64,000 bases of DNA from Mauremys mutica (Eukaryota > Chordata > Testudines > Geoemydidae): positions 46,139,114 through 46,203,113 of the forward strand of contig NC_059079.1 of the NCBI RefSeq assembly GCF_020497125.1, read 5' to 3'. The notes beneath the pieces were generated by a model. The model was not told the origin of the DNA. It did not search any database and saw only the letters and a program-made list of their open reading frames with translations. Of the stretch, positions 1 to 12,299 are shown piece by piece; within the stretch, counting starts at the first letter, position 1; every line of letters starts with the position of its first letter. The translations under genes and the position numbers were made by a program.

Positions 1-2090
1 CTTTCTCCTGAACAAATAAATAAATGTTTGCTAACTTAGTGCAGAAAAATAGTTTGAACAAAGGTACCAAGAAATCCAGATCAATGCAGAGTTAAAAATA
101 TAGTGTGTTGGGGAGAGAGGGAATGAAGTGTAAAATGAGATGGAGAGCTCAGGAGTTTTAATGGAGCCTTTCACCACTAGGACTCTGGTTCACATCTAGC
201 CCATGGGGACAATGACTAAAATTTGTTACCAGAGAATTGTTCTCTGATGTGAAATAAGTACGGTTTGAGTCCCTTCACCTAGATCACAAAAAACAATTAC
301 CATACCTGCTAGCTGTCACCCTTTGTAGTTTTGGCAGAGAGGCCAAGGACTGAATGGGCATGAACAGATGACACAAAGATGAATCTAGTCTAGGCTTTTT
401 TTTTTGTGTCTGATTCAGATACTTGAGATGGGCTGTGTGGTGGACTTACACAGCAGCTGCCCATGTTGTACATATTATATAGATAAATTGAAGGATTTCT
501 GTCTCTAAGATCAACAGCAAGGCTGTTTTCACATGCAATACATGCACTTTAAAAAGAAAAACACTGCTAGGGTCATTTAAAGCAATATTTTTAATAGTTT
601 GGCAAAAAAAGTATTTGGCAATACATGCTAATTGTTCCTTCCCCGTGTAGTTTAAATATAATATTTAGTTTACAAAGAAAATTCTGTCTTGGGATAGGAT
701 ACATAATTAATTGGCAATGTATATGTCAACATTCATCCTCGTGCAATTTAAAATGGGCAATAATTTACCATTCCAAAATGTATATTTGCAATAAAAAAAG
801 TTTACTTTATTTATAGTGCGACTAATAAGTCTGCTCAGAGTTTTCATTTTTCTACAGTATGTAGAAGTGGTTTCTTAAAGAAATTTAAATTTTAATTAAT
901 TTCTTAAAAAGTGCTGGGAACAAAATTTACAGACTATAGGGCCTGTTCCTGCACTATTGAACCAATGAGAGGTTCGACATTTACTTGTTCAACAGGCACA
1001 GAATCAATCAAGACCATAGAAACTTTTTTTTTTAAATCCAGAGCATGTAGGATTCTGAGTATGTACCCAAGATATTATGGAATTGAAACCAGCATTATTA
1101 TTTGATTGGAAAAAAATGCGTGATTACTTGATAACATTCTGCCTCACAGAAGAAATTAAGCCAGCTTTTAAAATGCATGGGGAAATGGAGAGAATTCTTT
1201 TCTGCACAGAAATTTTGGAAGATAAATAATTAATATTTCATATCTCACCATGTCATTTTAGTACAGCACTATCCTGTACCTGTGTATGGTTCTTAAAGGC
1301 AATTTTATATAACTAACTAAGCTCAGTTAGTTGCAAGAAGATTTATGACACTGTCTCATTAATCATTTGTTGTAACATCTCTTTGAAGTGTATAAAATCC
1401 CCAAATAAATAAATAAATAAACAAACAAACAAACCCTAGCTTTATAAGCTAGTGAAGGCTGCCATGGTTTTGCCAACCTGGCACATGCACATTTAATTAG
1501 GAAGAGAGAGAGTTGGCCTTTTTATAGGACAAACGGGGCCAGCATTTTCTCAATGTAGCAGATGCAAAATTTTATTTTGTGCAATCTGCTAAAACCTGCT
1601 CAGAATTTTTATTGCTGCCATTTGGGTTTCTTCCACTAAGGAAGAAGCATTGGGGAGCCTTATTCTCTCTCTACCACCTGCTGGGACACATTAATGGAGT
1701 TGCTATGCACAAGGGTTATTCATGGCTAATTGGCCATTATTCTGTCCTTGGCTGACAGCTCATTTCAGTGGAAATGGCCAAGCAAGGAAGGGAATGAATG
1801 CTTCGCTCTCTTCTACAATGGCAGTGTGGAATCAGCCAGAATTTCTCTTGGTGTCACCTATTGTAGTCGACCCTTCTGCACACCCACCAGCAAAAGGTTA
1901 ATCATTTAAAATATAAACAAAGGCCCTGGATCCTGTATATCCAAAATGTAAGTGAAATTAGAATGGTTGTGCTCAGGTGTGGGATCTTGCTAATGCAGAT
2001 CAACTAATTTTTTTAAACCAAAATAAAAAAACAAAACAAAACAAAAAACACTCCAAACTTGGATGCCCTACACATTTGCATCTTCTAAAT
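1..2090. other. KCNT2 upstream intron, no gene seen
   Basis: AT-rich sequence with no convincing exon on either strand. The few open frames are under 65 codons and lack recognisable domains. A simple repeat of AAAT then AAAC units occupies about 1403-1434. The stretch is read as intron of KCNT2, upstream of the first exon found here; this is inferred only from gene order. Confidence 0.5.
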
Positions 2091-2407
2091 CAGGGGTAGG
2101 CAACCTATGACACATGTGCCAAAGGCCAAAGGTGGCACGCGAGCTGATTTTCAGTGGCACTCAAACTGCCTGGGTCCTGGCCACCGAGCCGGAGGGCTCT
2201 GCATTTTAATTTAATTTTAAATGAAGCTTCTTAAAGATTTTTAAAAACTTATTTACTTTACATACAACAATAGTTTAGTTATATATTATCGACTTATAGA
2301 AAGAGACCTTCTAAAAACGTTAAAATTATTACTGGCACACAAAATCTTAAATCAGAGTGAATAAATGAAGATTCGGCACACCACTTCTGAAAGGTTGCCA
2401 ACCTCTG
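2091..2407. mobile_element. hAT MITE, 317 bp
   Basis: Non-autonomous hAT-type element. The ends are inverted: CAGGGGTAGGCAACCT on the left and the complement of CAGAGGTTGGCAACCT on the right. The flanking 8-bp duplications are TTCTAAAT (2083-2090) and TTCTAAGT (2408-2415), one mismatch. There is no coding capacity. A clearly related copy in the opposite orientation lies at 61292-61600. An 8-bp target duplication with a central TA fits the hAT superfamily, Buster-like group. Confidence 0.85.
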
Positions 2408-2517
2408 TTCTAAGTATTAAGATGTCAGAACATGTCTACATTACAGGATAGATTAAATCCAAATCAGAATGTCAAACTTACTAAACTGTAGTAGTAATTT
2501 TGTAATTTAGAAGACAT

Positions 2518-2703
2518 GGGGGCGGGATAGCTTAGTGGTTTGAGCATTGGCCTGCTAAACCCAGGATTGTGAGTTCAGTCCTTGAGGGGGCCACTTAGAG
2601 ATCTGGGGCAAAAATCAGTACTTGGTCCTCCTAGTGAAGGCAGGGGGCTGGACTCAATGACCTTTCAATGTCCCTTCCAGTTCTAGGAGATAGGATATCT
2701 CCG
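2518..2703 (+). mobile_element. tRNA-derived SINE (turtle Cry-type)
   Basis: A short element with a tRNA-like head. A box-like TAGCTTAGTGG lies at 2528-2538 and B box-like GAGTTCAGTCC at 2571-2581, the internal RNA polymerase III promoter. A body ends with GACTCAATGACCTTTC and a CCTTCCAGTTCTAGGAGAT-like tail. The layout matches the tRNA-Lys-derived SINEs I know from cryptodiran turtles; family assignment is from memory. It is a retroposed SINE, not a functional tRNA gene. Confidence 0.75.
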
Positions 2704-3248
2704 ATTATTAAAATGCATAATACTGCTTATTGGCTTGTTAGCCACAGCAGACAATTCATACTACTTACATGGTTTTACAATGCATGAAACATTTCAAAGG
2801 AGAATTATACCAGTAAGGTCAGTACAGTACATGCAATATAGTTAGGTCATTCAGGAACAGCTGTGTAACATCTTCCTTATAATCCGCAGACATAATAAGA
2901 AAAGTTCTGAGTCACCATTTCAACAAAATGTTTCCTTCTATAATGAGAGGAAACATTAAGGACAATAAAGCAAAAGTAAACATTAGATCTCAATTTAAAA
3001 TCTGTTTAATTTCTACTCATGCTATTCTACAGAACAACATATTTTTATATAGCATACTTAAGACACATCCTACAGTCTTGGCAGCCAAACATGCAGGTAA
3101 CCCAGGTGCTGTATAATATTCAGATCACCCACAATTCTGAAGGGCTCTTGAGAATATTTTACTTGACTTTGTTTTATTAATAGAAAACTAATACAAATCC
3201 CTGTATACAAAAGATTCTTCTAGCCCTATATTAGTTCAGCTGCATTTA

Positions 3249-3760
3249 GTGGAAGAACGGCTAGCCAAAAACTCCAAAGGTAATAACAAAATGTTTTTTA
3301 AGTATATCAGAAGCAGGAAGCCTGCTAAACAACCAGTGGGGCCCCTTGACGATGAAAATACAAAAGGAGCACTTAAAGATGATAAAGTCATTGCAGAGAA
3401 ACTAAATGGATTCTTTGCTTCAGTCTTCACGGCTGAGGATGTTAGGGAGATTCCCAACCTGAGCTGGCTTTTGTAGGTGACAAATCTGAGGAACTGTCAC
3501 AGATTGAAGTATCACTAGAGGAGGTTTTGGAATTAATTGATAAAGTCAACATTAACAAGTCACCGGGACCAGATGGCATTCACCCAAGAGTTCTGAAAGA
3601 ACTCAAATGTGAAGTTGCGGAACTATTAACTAAGGTTTGTAACCTGTCCTTTAAATCGGCTTCTGTACCCAATGACTGGAAGTTAGCTAATGTAACGCCA
3701 ATATTTAAAAAGGGCTCTAGGGGTAATCCCGGCAATTACAGACCGGTAAGTCTAACGTAG
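3249..3760 (+). pseudogene. CR1 ORF2, region before and at start of reverse transcriptase (broken)
   Basis: Two fragments in different frames (3249-3476 and 3527-3760). The second contains NKSPGPDGIHPRVLKEL and FKKGSRGNPGNYRPVSLT, the fingers region of LINE reverse transcriptases. It ends at a TAG where the reading would continue into the next segment. The fragments precede the long open segment at 3828-5021 in the same CR1 copy. The breaks make the full protein non-functional. Confidence 0.9.
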
Positions 3761-3827
3761 GTACCGGGAAAATTAGTTGAAACAATAGTAAAGAATAAAA
3801 TTGTCAGACACATAGAAAAACAAACTC

Positions 3828-5021
3828 TTGAGCAATAGTCAACATGATTTCTGTAAAGGGAAATCGTGTCTTACTAATCTATTAGAGTTCTTTGAAGGGG
3901 TCAACAAACATGTGGACAAGGGGGATCCGGTGGACATAGTGTACTTAGATTTCCAGAAAGCCTTTGACAAGGTCCCTCACCAAAGGCTCTTACGTAAATT
4001 AAGCTGTCATGGGATAAAAGGAAAGGTCCTTTCACGGATTGAGAACTGGTTAAAGGACAGGGAACAAAGGGTAGGAATTAATGGTAAATTCTCAGAATGG
4101 AGAGGGGTAACTAGTGGTGTTCCCCAAGGGTCAGTCCTAGGACCAATCCTATTCAATTTATTCATAAATGATCTGGAGAAAGAGGTAAACAGTGAGGTGG
4201 CAAAGTTTGCAGATGATACTAAACTACTCAAGATAGTTAAGACCAAAGCAGATTGTGAAGAACTTCAAAAAGATCTCACAAAACTAAGTGATTGGGCAAC
4301 AAAATGGCAAATGAAATTTAATGTGTATAAATGTAAAGTAATGCACATTGGAAAAAATAACCCCAACTATACATACAACATGATGGGGGCTAATTTAGCT
4401 ACAACGAGTCAGGAAAAAGATCTTGGAGTTATTGTGGATAGTTCTCTGAAGATGTCCACGCAGTGTGCAGAGGCGGTCAAAAAAGCAAACAGGATGTTAG
4501 GAATCATTAAAAAGGGGATAGAGAATAAGACTGAGAATATATTATTGCCCTTATATAAATCCATGGTACGCCCACATCTCGAATACTGTGTACAGAAGTG
4601 GTCTCCTCACCTCAAAAAAGATATTCTAGCACTAGAAAAGGTTCAGAAAAGAGCAACTAAAATGATTAGGGGTTTAGAGAGGGTCCCATATGAGGAAAGA
4701 TTAAAGAGGCCAGGACTCTTCAGTTTGGAAAAGAGAAGACTAAGGGGGGACGTGATAGAGGTATATAAAATCATGAGTGATGTTGAGAAAGTGGATAAGG
4801 AAAAGTTATTTACTTATTCCCATAATACAAGAACTAGGGGTCACCAAATGAAATTAATAGGCAGCAGGTTTAAAACAAATAAAAGGAAGTTCTTCTTCAC
4901 GCAGCGCACAGTCAACTTGTGGAACTCCTTACCTGAGGAGGTTGTGAAGGCTAGGACTATAACAATGTTTAAAAGGGGACTGGATAAATTCATGGTGGCT
5001 AAGTCCATAAATGGCTATTAG
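3828..5021 (+). pseudogene. CR1 ORF2, reverse transcriptase core and C-terminus
   Basis: An uninterrupted 397-codon piece of CR1 ORF2. It carries palm motif A ([13 protein letters not shown], residues about 40-52), motif B ([20 protein letters not shown], about 91-110) and the catalytic FADD box (KFADDTKLL, about 122-130). After that come the thumb and the conserved CR1 C-terminal segment ([19 protein letters not shown]). The function in a live element is target-primed reverse transcription of its own RNA. The endonuclease domain and fingers are missing or shifted, so this copy cannot move by itself. Confidence 0.93.
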
Positions 5022-5213
5022 CCAGGATGGGTAAGAATGGTGTCCCTAGCCTCTGTTCGTCAGAGGATGGAGATGGATGGCAGGAGAGAGATCACTTGAT
5101 CATTGCCTGTTAGTTTCACTCCCTCAGGGGCACCTGGCATTGGCCACTGTCGGTAGACAGATACTGGGCTAGATGGACCTTTGGTCTGACCCGGTATGGC
5201 CTCTCTTATGTTC

Positions 5214-5669
5214 TTATGTTACATTTGGTGAAGCATGAGGTCCTATTTCAAACAAGTCATTTAGTTTGATGGCATATTGGGTAGCTGACAGATGCAAGAA
5301 ATGGTTAATATTTTGATACAGACCACCTCCAAAAGCTGCCAGAGGATCTCTAGTGGGGCCTGTGCTCTGAAGTTCCCCTTGATCAGGCTGCAAGGTTGGA
5401 TGACTAAGCTGAGGAGTTGGCAGCCACAAGGAGGGCAGCAGCATTTCATCTTTACAATGAGTGGGTGCAGGCAGGCCCAGATCTGAGCACACTCCCATCA
5501 TTTTGGGACTGCTCTCACTCAGCATGACCAGGAAGTAGGAGGACCAGGAACTCTGTCTGTTCTGTGAGATGCCTAAGTTCTGTGCAGCCAGAGTCCAACG
5601 ATGTCCTGCTGAGGGAGTGGAAGCAGCTGATATGGGCATTTCCTCTACTGCAATGTCAGTAGTAGGCAA
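5214..5669 (-). other. unidentified 151-codon open frame beside the CR1 3' end
   Basis: An open frame on the minus strand directly beyond the CR1 tail. The predicted peptide is rich in Ser, Pro and Leu, with no recognised domain, signal peptide or membrane segment. It contains HRWTLAAQNLGISQNRQSSW. No splice context or promoter supports a gene. It may belong to an unrecognised repeat or be a chance open frame. Confidence 0.15.
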
Positions 5670-6035
5670 CTATTGATCTTGTCATTGTGTTTTCCTCTTC
5701 CCTGTCTCTCCCTAGAACACATGGAGATGTGGTGGGCAGTGGGCTCCCAAGAGGTCAGCTAGTCAAGGTGTGAAGTTTCACACCAGAATTTTGGGCAGCT
5801 GGACCAAAGGAAGAAAGTTTGAAGTTGTGGACCCAATGTTGTTATACTGTGTAAGCAGACAGGCCAGAATGTTTCCTACTAGGTTCCATTTTTATGCCTT
5901 GTGCCCCATGAGAAAAGGGGAGGAAGGGAGACAAAGGAAAAACATGCAAATCCAACTATTAACATAGCTATATTATGTGTAAAACAGATGCACTGTAACA
6001 TAACTCCATATAAAAAGCTAGAAATAGGGACCATC
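5220..6035. other. intron sequence, nothing recognised
   Basis: Apart from the minus-strand open frame at 5214-5669, no exon, RNA gene or known repeat was recognised in this stretch. Confidence 0.4.
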
Positions 6036-6207
6036 AGAATTCTCTGCATTTACTTTATTAATGCTATGCAAAACTACTCAGGCTCCTGTGAGGCCACTTG
6101 ACCCTTCAACACAAGAACAGTTTGGGCAGGGGAGTAGGACATGTCTGGACAAGGGGACCATATGGTCTCCTCAAATCCTCCATAGTTTAGAATTCCTCTC
6201 ATATACA

Positions 6208-6236
<29 letters not shown>
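6036..6236 (+). repeat. dispersed repeat copy plus (ATAC)n
   Basis: About 155 bp starting AGAATTCTCTGCATTTACTT recurs in inverted orientation at 17993-18174, with shared words such as GGGGACCATATGGTCTCCTC. This copy lacks about 25 bp present in the other one. It is followed by an (ATAC)n microsatellite at about 6203-6236. The family is not recognised and no coding capacity is seen. A (CA)n tract lies nearby at about 6342-6369. Confidence 0.75.
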
Positions 6237-6240
<4 letters not shown>

Positions 6241-6474
6241 GGCCAACTGTGCTTCCTCCCTTCCAGTGTCTTTGGGGAACTGCCAGGTGTGGACACTGCC
6301 CACAAGATGCTGGATGATATTTAGGACGGTTTGCTAAGCAGTCTCACACACACACACAGACACACACAGGGTTACTTCCTGCTCCTGATGACAGCAGCTT
6401 TTTGATTGGTTGAGAAAGCATGCAAAATCGATCCTCCTTTCCCTTTGTCACCATAAAACAGGCTCAAACAGAGA

Positions 6475-8404
6475 ACAAGAGAACTATATCATGCAATCCA
6501 ACTAGACAAACAAGTAAAAGAAGCAGTGAGATGCAAAAAGGCATCTTTCAAAAAGTGGAAGTTAAATCCTATTGAGGAAAATAGAAAGGAGCATAAACTC
6601 TGGCAAGTGAAGTGTGGAAAAAAAAAAAAGAAAACTCAAGGATGATAAGGCCATTGTGGAGAAACTAAATGAATTCTTTGCATCAGTCTTTATGGTTGAT
6701 GATGTGAGGGCGATGTCCAAACCTGATCCACGAATCTGAGGGCCTGTCCCAGATTGAGGTGTCATTAGAAGAGGCTTTGGAACAAATTGATAAACTAACC
6801 AATAATAAGTCACCAGGACCAGATGATATTCACCCAAGAGTTCTGAAAGAACTCAAATGTGAAATTGTAGAACTACTAACTGTGGCATGTAACCTATCAT
6901 TATATCAGCTTCTGTACCTGATGACTAGAGGATAGCTAATGTGACACCAATTTTTTAAAAAGGCTCCAGAGGTGATCCTGGCAATTACAGGCCAGTAAGC
7001 CTAACTTCAGTACTGGGCAAACTGGTTGAAACTATATTAAAGGACAAAATTCAGACACATACACAAACATGATTTGTTGGGGATGAGTCAACATGGCTTT
7101 TGTAAAGGGATATCATGCCTCATCAATCTATTAGAATTCTTTGAGAGGGTCAACAAGCATGTGGACAAAGGTGATTCAGTGGTTATAGCATACTTATATT
7201 TTCAGAAAGTCTTTGCCAAGGTCTCTCACCGAAGGCTCTTAAGCAAAGTAAACTGTCATGAGATAAGAAGGAAGGTCTGCTCATGGATCAGTAACTACTT
7301 CAAGGATAGGAAGCAAAGGGTAGGAATAAACAGTCAGTTTTCAGAATGTAGAGAAGTAAATAGTGGTGTCCTCCAGAGGTTTTTACTGAGAGCAGTGCTG
7401 TTCAACATATTCATAAAATGATCTGGAAAAAGGGGTAAACAGTGAGGTGTCAAAATTTGCAGATGATACAAAACTACTCAAGATAGTTAAGTTCAAAGCA
7501 GACCGTGAAGAGTTACAAAGAGATCTCACTAAACTGGGTGACCGGGCAACAAAATGGCAGATGAAATTCAGTGTTGATAAATGCAAAGTAATGCACATTG
7601 GAAAACATAATCCCAACTATACCTATATGATGGGCTCTAAATTAGCTGTTACCATCCAAGAAAGAGATCTTGGAGTCATTGTGGAGAGTTCTCTGAAAAC
7701 ATCCACTCAATGTGCAGCGACAGTCAAAAAAGGGAACAGAATGTTGGAAATCATTATGAAAGGGATAGATAATAAGATGGAAAATATCATATTGCCTTTA
7801 TCTAAATCCATGGTACACTTCATCTCTAAGAAGATATATTGGAATTGGAAAAGGTACAGAAAAGGGCAACAAAATGATTTGGGGTATGGAACAGCTTCCC
7901 TATGGGGAGAAATAAATTAGACTGGGACTTTTCAGCTAGGAAAAGAGATGACTACGGGGGATATGATAGACGTCTATAAAATCATGAATAGTGCAGATAA
8001 AGGAAATAAGGAAGTGTTATTTACTCCTTCTCGTTCTACAAGAACTAGGGGTCACCAAATGAAATTAATAGGCAGCAGGTTTAAAACAAATGAAAGGACT
8101 TCACATAACACACAGTCAAACTGTAGAACTCTTTGCCAGATTATGTTGTGAAGGCCAAGACTATAACAGGGTTCAAAAAAGAACAAGATAAGTTCATGGA
8201 GGATAGGATATTAGCCAGGATTAGCAGGGATGGTGTCCCTAGCCTCTATTTGCTAGAAGCTGGGAATGGATGACAGGGGATGGATCACTTGATGATTACC
8301 TGTTCCGTTAATTCCCTCAGAAGCACCTGGCATTGGCCAGTCAGAAGACAAGATACTGGGCTAGATGGATCTTTGGTCTGAGCCAGTATAGCCATTCTTA
8401 TGAC
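6475..8404 (+). mobile_element. CR1 LINE, degenerate, 5'-truncated
   Basis: A second sense CR1 copy, related to the one at 3245-5219 but far more decayed, with a deletion near 6620. Reverse transcriptase pieces are spread over several frames: 7074-7421 (VNKHVDKGD; motif A degenerate), 7447-7920 (FADDTKLL box kept) and 7948-8151 ([18 protein letters not shown]). The 3' UTR ends at about 8404 (GGGCTAGATGGATCTTTGG). It is a pseudogene copy with many frameshifts. Confidence 0.9.
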
Positions 8405-9276
8405 ATTTTAAATATTAGTCACAACATTTTTGCAATCCTCACAGTAAAGAAAATGTCAGGCAAAAACACTTAACAGTTTACAAAAGGCTCCAAAACCAAA
8501 TAAGCTTCATATATTTATTTAAAAAGGTTAAATAATTAAAAACAAGGGGATATTTTGTCCAGATCTCCTGAACAGGGGAGGCTACTCTCATATGTGCACA
8601 AAATAAGGTGTGTAGGCTCTCCTTTCATAGGTACAGCTGAAGTAAAATTTAAAAGAATATAATTGATCTCCATCCTGACTTCAGTTGTAGAATCGATCCC
8701 AAGGTCAGGAAATGGTAATTGGGCTACAACCATTTACATTCAGACTCTCATTGTGCATGTTTAGAGAATTATTGCTGATGTTATTAATTATGAAAGGATC
8801 ACTTTAACCCAAAGCTGTTGCTTTGAACAGAGGAGAGAGAATTTATAGATTTCCTGTTCTGACAAGGTAAAGTGCGATTGTACCAGCAGAATGCCATTCT
8901 AAATAGTTATGGACAGGTGGGTTATAGACATTTTCATTAGCAGATTTCAGGTGACTCCAATTACACAGCTGGAATTTCTACTGCAGACAGATTGGCAATA
9001 CAGATTTATAGTCAATTGAAGGAACCGTTACACTAGTCTTCTCAGAGTGAAGTGCAGAGTACCTTTAAGAGGGTACTTTCCAGCTATACTTTTCTTTGCC
9101 TCATGTTAAACGGGCAGCTTGAATTACATTCAGTTAGTAGAGTGCAATGTATACTTGTACTTCGGTTGCACTTAAAAAGCTTCTACTCTTTTGAAGGATT
9201 CTACTAACAGGAGAGCTATAGTGTGGTGTCCTGAGAAAGGCAAGAACTTAATTTGTTTATGTGGGAAGAGTGTCAA
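8405..9276. other. intron sequence, nothing recognised
   Basis: AT-rich DNA with no convincing exon, RNA gene or mobile element on either strand. Confidence 0.4.
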
Positions 9277-9445
9277 TCAGAGTGCCTAGGGAGGTTGTGG
9301 AATCTCCATCAGTGGAGATTTTTAAGAGCAGGTTAGACAAACATCTGTCAGGCATGGTCTAGATAATAAATAGTCCTGCCATGAGTGCAGGGGACTTGAC
9401 TAGATGACCTCTCGAGGTCCCTTCCAGTCCTATGATTCTATAATC
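9277..9445 (+). mobile_element. CR1 3' end fragment
   Basis: Contains the terminal coding region of a CR1 (GGGAGGTTGTGGAATCTCC, then the segment encoding a FKSRLD-like motif). It then has the characteristic 3' UTR GATGACCTCTCGAGGTCCC and ends in CCTATGATTCTATAATC, with the CR1 terminal ATTCTATG-like octamer. Confidence 0.9.
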
Positions 9446-9510
9446 ATGAATCTGGGAAAATAGGAGATTGGATCAAAAGTCATACTAAGTAAGACCCGTT
9501 CTTGAATTTA

Positions 9511-9886
9511 CAAAGCCAGGGTTTCCATGGAGCATTTGAGATCTGTGAGAGATGCTCACAGATTAATTGGAGAGATTAATTGAATGGCATCTTAATTGGC
9601 TCTTTTACATACTTTATATGCCTGTAAAACAGACTTAGGGTTTGGGGTGGATAATCAGCTAAACATGAGCTCCTAGTGCAATGCTATGACCAAAAGGGCA
9701 CAAAGCCAGGGTTTATGGAGCATTTGAGATCTGTGAGATGCTCACAGATTAATTGGAGAGATTAATTGAATGGCATCTTAATTGGCTCTTTTACATACTT
9801 TATATGCCTGTAAAACAGACTTAGGGTTTGGGGTGGATAATCAGCTAAACATGAGCTCCTAGTGCAATGCTATGACCAAAAGGGCA
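9511..9886 (+). repeat. tandem duplication, two units of about 190 and 186 bp
   Basis: The segment starting CAAAGCCAGGGTTT at 9511 is repeated at 9701. Unit 1 (9511-9700) and unit 2 (9701-9886) differ only by two small indels in the first 50 bp. The rest is identical by eye, which implies a recent event. Each unit holds about 130 bp of non-CR1 DNA and the first part of a CR1 fragment (CATGAGCTCCTAGTGCAATG), so the duplication spans a CR1 insertion junction. Confidence 0.92.
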
Positions 9887-10395
9887 AATGAGATCCTTGG
9901 ATGCATAAACAGGAGAATCTTGAGTAGGAGTACAGAGGTTATTTAATCTCTGTATTTGGCAGGGTGCAACTGCTGCTCGAATACTGTGTCCAGTTCTGAT
10001 GTACACAACCCAAAGAGGAGGTTGAAATATTGAAGAGGGTTCAGAGAAGAGACACGAGAACGATTAGAAAACATGCCTTTTAGTTATTGAGCCCCTTGAT
10101 TCTATCTATTTAGATTAATAAATAGAAAGTTAGGGGGTAGCTTGAATGTTCTGTAAGTACCTACATCTGGAACAAGTATTTGATAATGGGCTCTTCAATC
10201 TAGCAGAGAAAGGTATAAAACGAGCCAATGGCGGGAAGCTGAAAACATCCCAGTCTGAATTTGTCTAGTTTTTAAAATCAAGATTAGTTGTTTTTCTAAA
10301 AGATATGCTTTGGGAAAGTCCTGCTACCTGTGTTATACAGGGGGTTAGACTGGATGATCACAATCGTCCCTTCTGGCCTTGGAATTAATCCATCT
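9845..10395 (+). mobile_element. CR1 fragment, old subfamily, sense
   Basis: Degenerate C-terminal coding and 3' UTR of a CR1, related to the copy ending at 63595. Remnants encode an ILGCINR-like and a LLEYCVQF-like segment. The 3' UTR has GATCACAATCGTCCCTTCTGG. The left boundary is blurred because its first part lies inside the tandem duplication. Confidence 0.8.
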
Positions 10396-12299
10396 CTAAC
10401 CAAAAGAAATAGCACTCTACCATCTCCTTAGATTACTTTCTGATAAGGAGAGCAAAGAACTATGATTTCTTTCTTACTTTCTATCAAGAACAGAAAAAGC
10501 AAGAGATTAAAAATTGGCTGGTATTATTTACTTGTGAGTATAGTACAGAAAAGATACATTCCAGAGGTCAGTAGGTTTACAAGTTGTGTGTACATATTAT
10601 GTTATCACCATTTGATCTGAATACATTCATTTTTGATAAAGTCACACCACCAGGCACAAACAAGTCTTAGAAAAATGTTCTACTGCTATATAAATGCACA
10701 AGATTTACAAAAAATGCACCATATGAGCCTCACTCATTCATTTAAAACTCCCTTAGCAACTATACTTAATAATCTGAGCCTATTAACATCTACCGTAAAC
10801 TCCATTATGCACTATGTCAAAGAAAAAATATTAACTAAGTGATTTGATTCTCATTTTAAAAAGGCAAACACCTATAAAATGAATAGCAATGACTCCTGTA
10901 ATAATCAGGCTTCTTATGCTAAGCAGGTTCAGTCTGACAGTGCTTGAATGGAAGATTTCTAGGGAAAAGCCAGGTGCTAAAAAGTTTTGTTGGTGATTTA
11001 GAAGGTCCTATACTTCCTTTGATAGTGTAGAAGCAATATGCCAGCATGAATTGCAAGACTGGGTCATTCTTGTTTTCTGATGTGCTCTTCCGGAAAAGTA
11101 TGTCTTTCTTATCGCGGATATTTACCATCTGACTATGTTAACTAGAGCAGATAATACCAGGCAAGAAAGAGTAAACTCGGGAGAGACTGCAGTGATTGTA
11201 AGAGGCATGGACTAAAGCTGTAGATTCTCTCTCTAATATTAAGCATTTCAATATTGTAGATGGTTGCTCACGTTCCTTACCTCCAACCATTCATTCTCCA
11301 GTTGTACTTCTCAGAGTTAAAGTGATATATTAAGCACTAACATGTAATATTGGTATCTCTTAATATGAAAGAAGAAGAATGCCACACAAATTTAAGCAAA
11401 CAGTTCTCTCCTCAAATTCTGAAGAGACCAGAAATGCAGAGCTAAGGATGAAACTCCACCCTAATGTTTCTGCCCTAAATGACACAAATGGGCTTCTCCC
11501 CAAACCATTCATTCTGTCTTAAAATTATTTTATATAATCTAGTTAATGCCAGACCAAAGACTCTCTCTCTGGAGGTCTGTGCTACTGTTCTTTCTGCTGT
11601 AGGCTTAAGTCAAAGTTAACAGAGAATATTAGATGCATTGTATATGTATAATATCTCTATCTATCTATCTGGCTATTAAATTTAATTACAGCTTCTGCAA
11701 ATGTAGAATTCACTTGTAGTTTTCACTTCAGTTAAAAAAAGAGAGAGTTGAATGTACAAGTGAGCTGCATTTGTAATCCATTTTGCCATGGAAACCACCA
11801 CACTGTGGAATCCCAATCTGCTTGTAAGCAGTGGTTGCTAAGGAAAGGGAAGGAGAATTAGACAGCTGCTGACAGGCTATCAGAGAGACTCAATGCCAGT
11901 TGATAGGAAAGTGATTAGCCTCCATATTCTCTTTCCTCATTATTATATCACTGCTTACTTTTAGCATGTATTGTTTCATGGTAAGTGACTACTGTAATTT
12001 TCTTTCCAAAAAGATGTGAGATTAGTTTAAACCATGTCAAGAGATCAGTAACACAGTGTTCCTTTTTAAATGGAAGTACCTCATCTAATAGCTTATGTTT
12101 CTTTATTTACTTACCTGAAAAAAACTCACTGAAGATTGTATATTTTGCATAACAGCAACCAAATAATGAATGTCTCCTGTTAAAAATGTAACAGCAGTAA
12201 TGAAGATAAGCACTTTGTTATTAAAAAGCAATGTAATCTCTCCCTAGTCCCCCAACTAAGCAACTGGCATGTTTTTCCCAGGGTTACTAAAAAGGTGGC
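10396..12299. other. intron sequence, nothing recognised
   Basis: No exon, RNA gene or mobile element was recognised. Short tracts include ATCT-type repeats at about 11655-11672. The open frames present are short and look random. Confidence 0.4.

Larger units (their letters stand above)
3245..5219 (+). mobile_element. CR1 LINE, 5'-truncated
   Basis: A 5'-truncated CR1 non-LTR retrotransposon, sense on the + strand. It retains most of the reverse transcriptase domain, the C-terminal region and the 3' UTR (CTAGATGGACCTTTGGTCTGA), and ends in TTCTTATG repeats at about 5205-5219, the usual CR1 type of 3' end. Coding is broken into 3249-3476, 3527-3760 and 3828-5021 by stops and frameshifts. Confidence 0.93.

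Noticed and set aside
2518..2703. A functional tRNA gene
   Set aside because: Only A- and B-box-like parts are present; the cloverleaf is degenerate and it continues into a SINE body.
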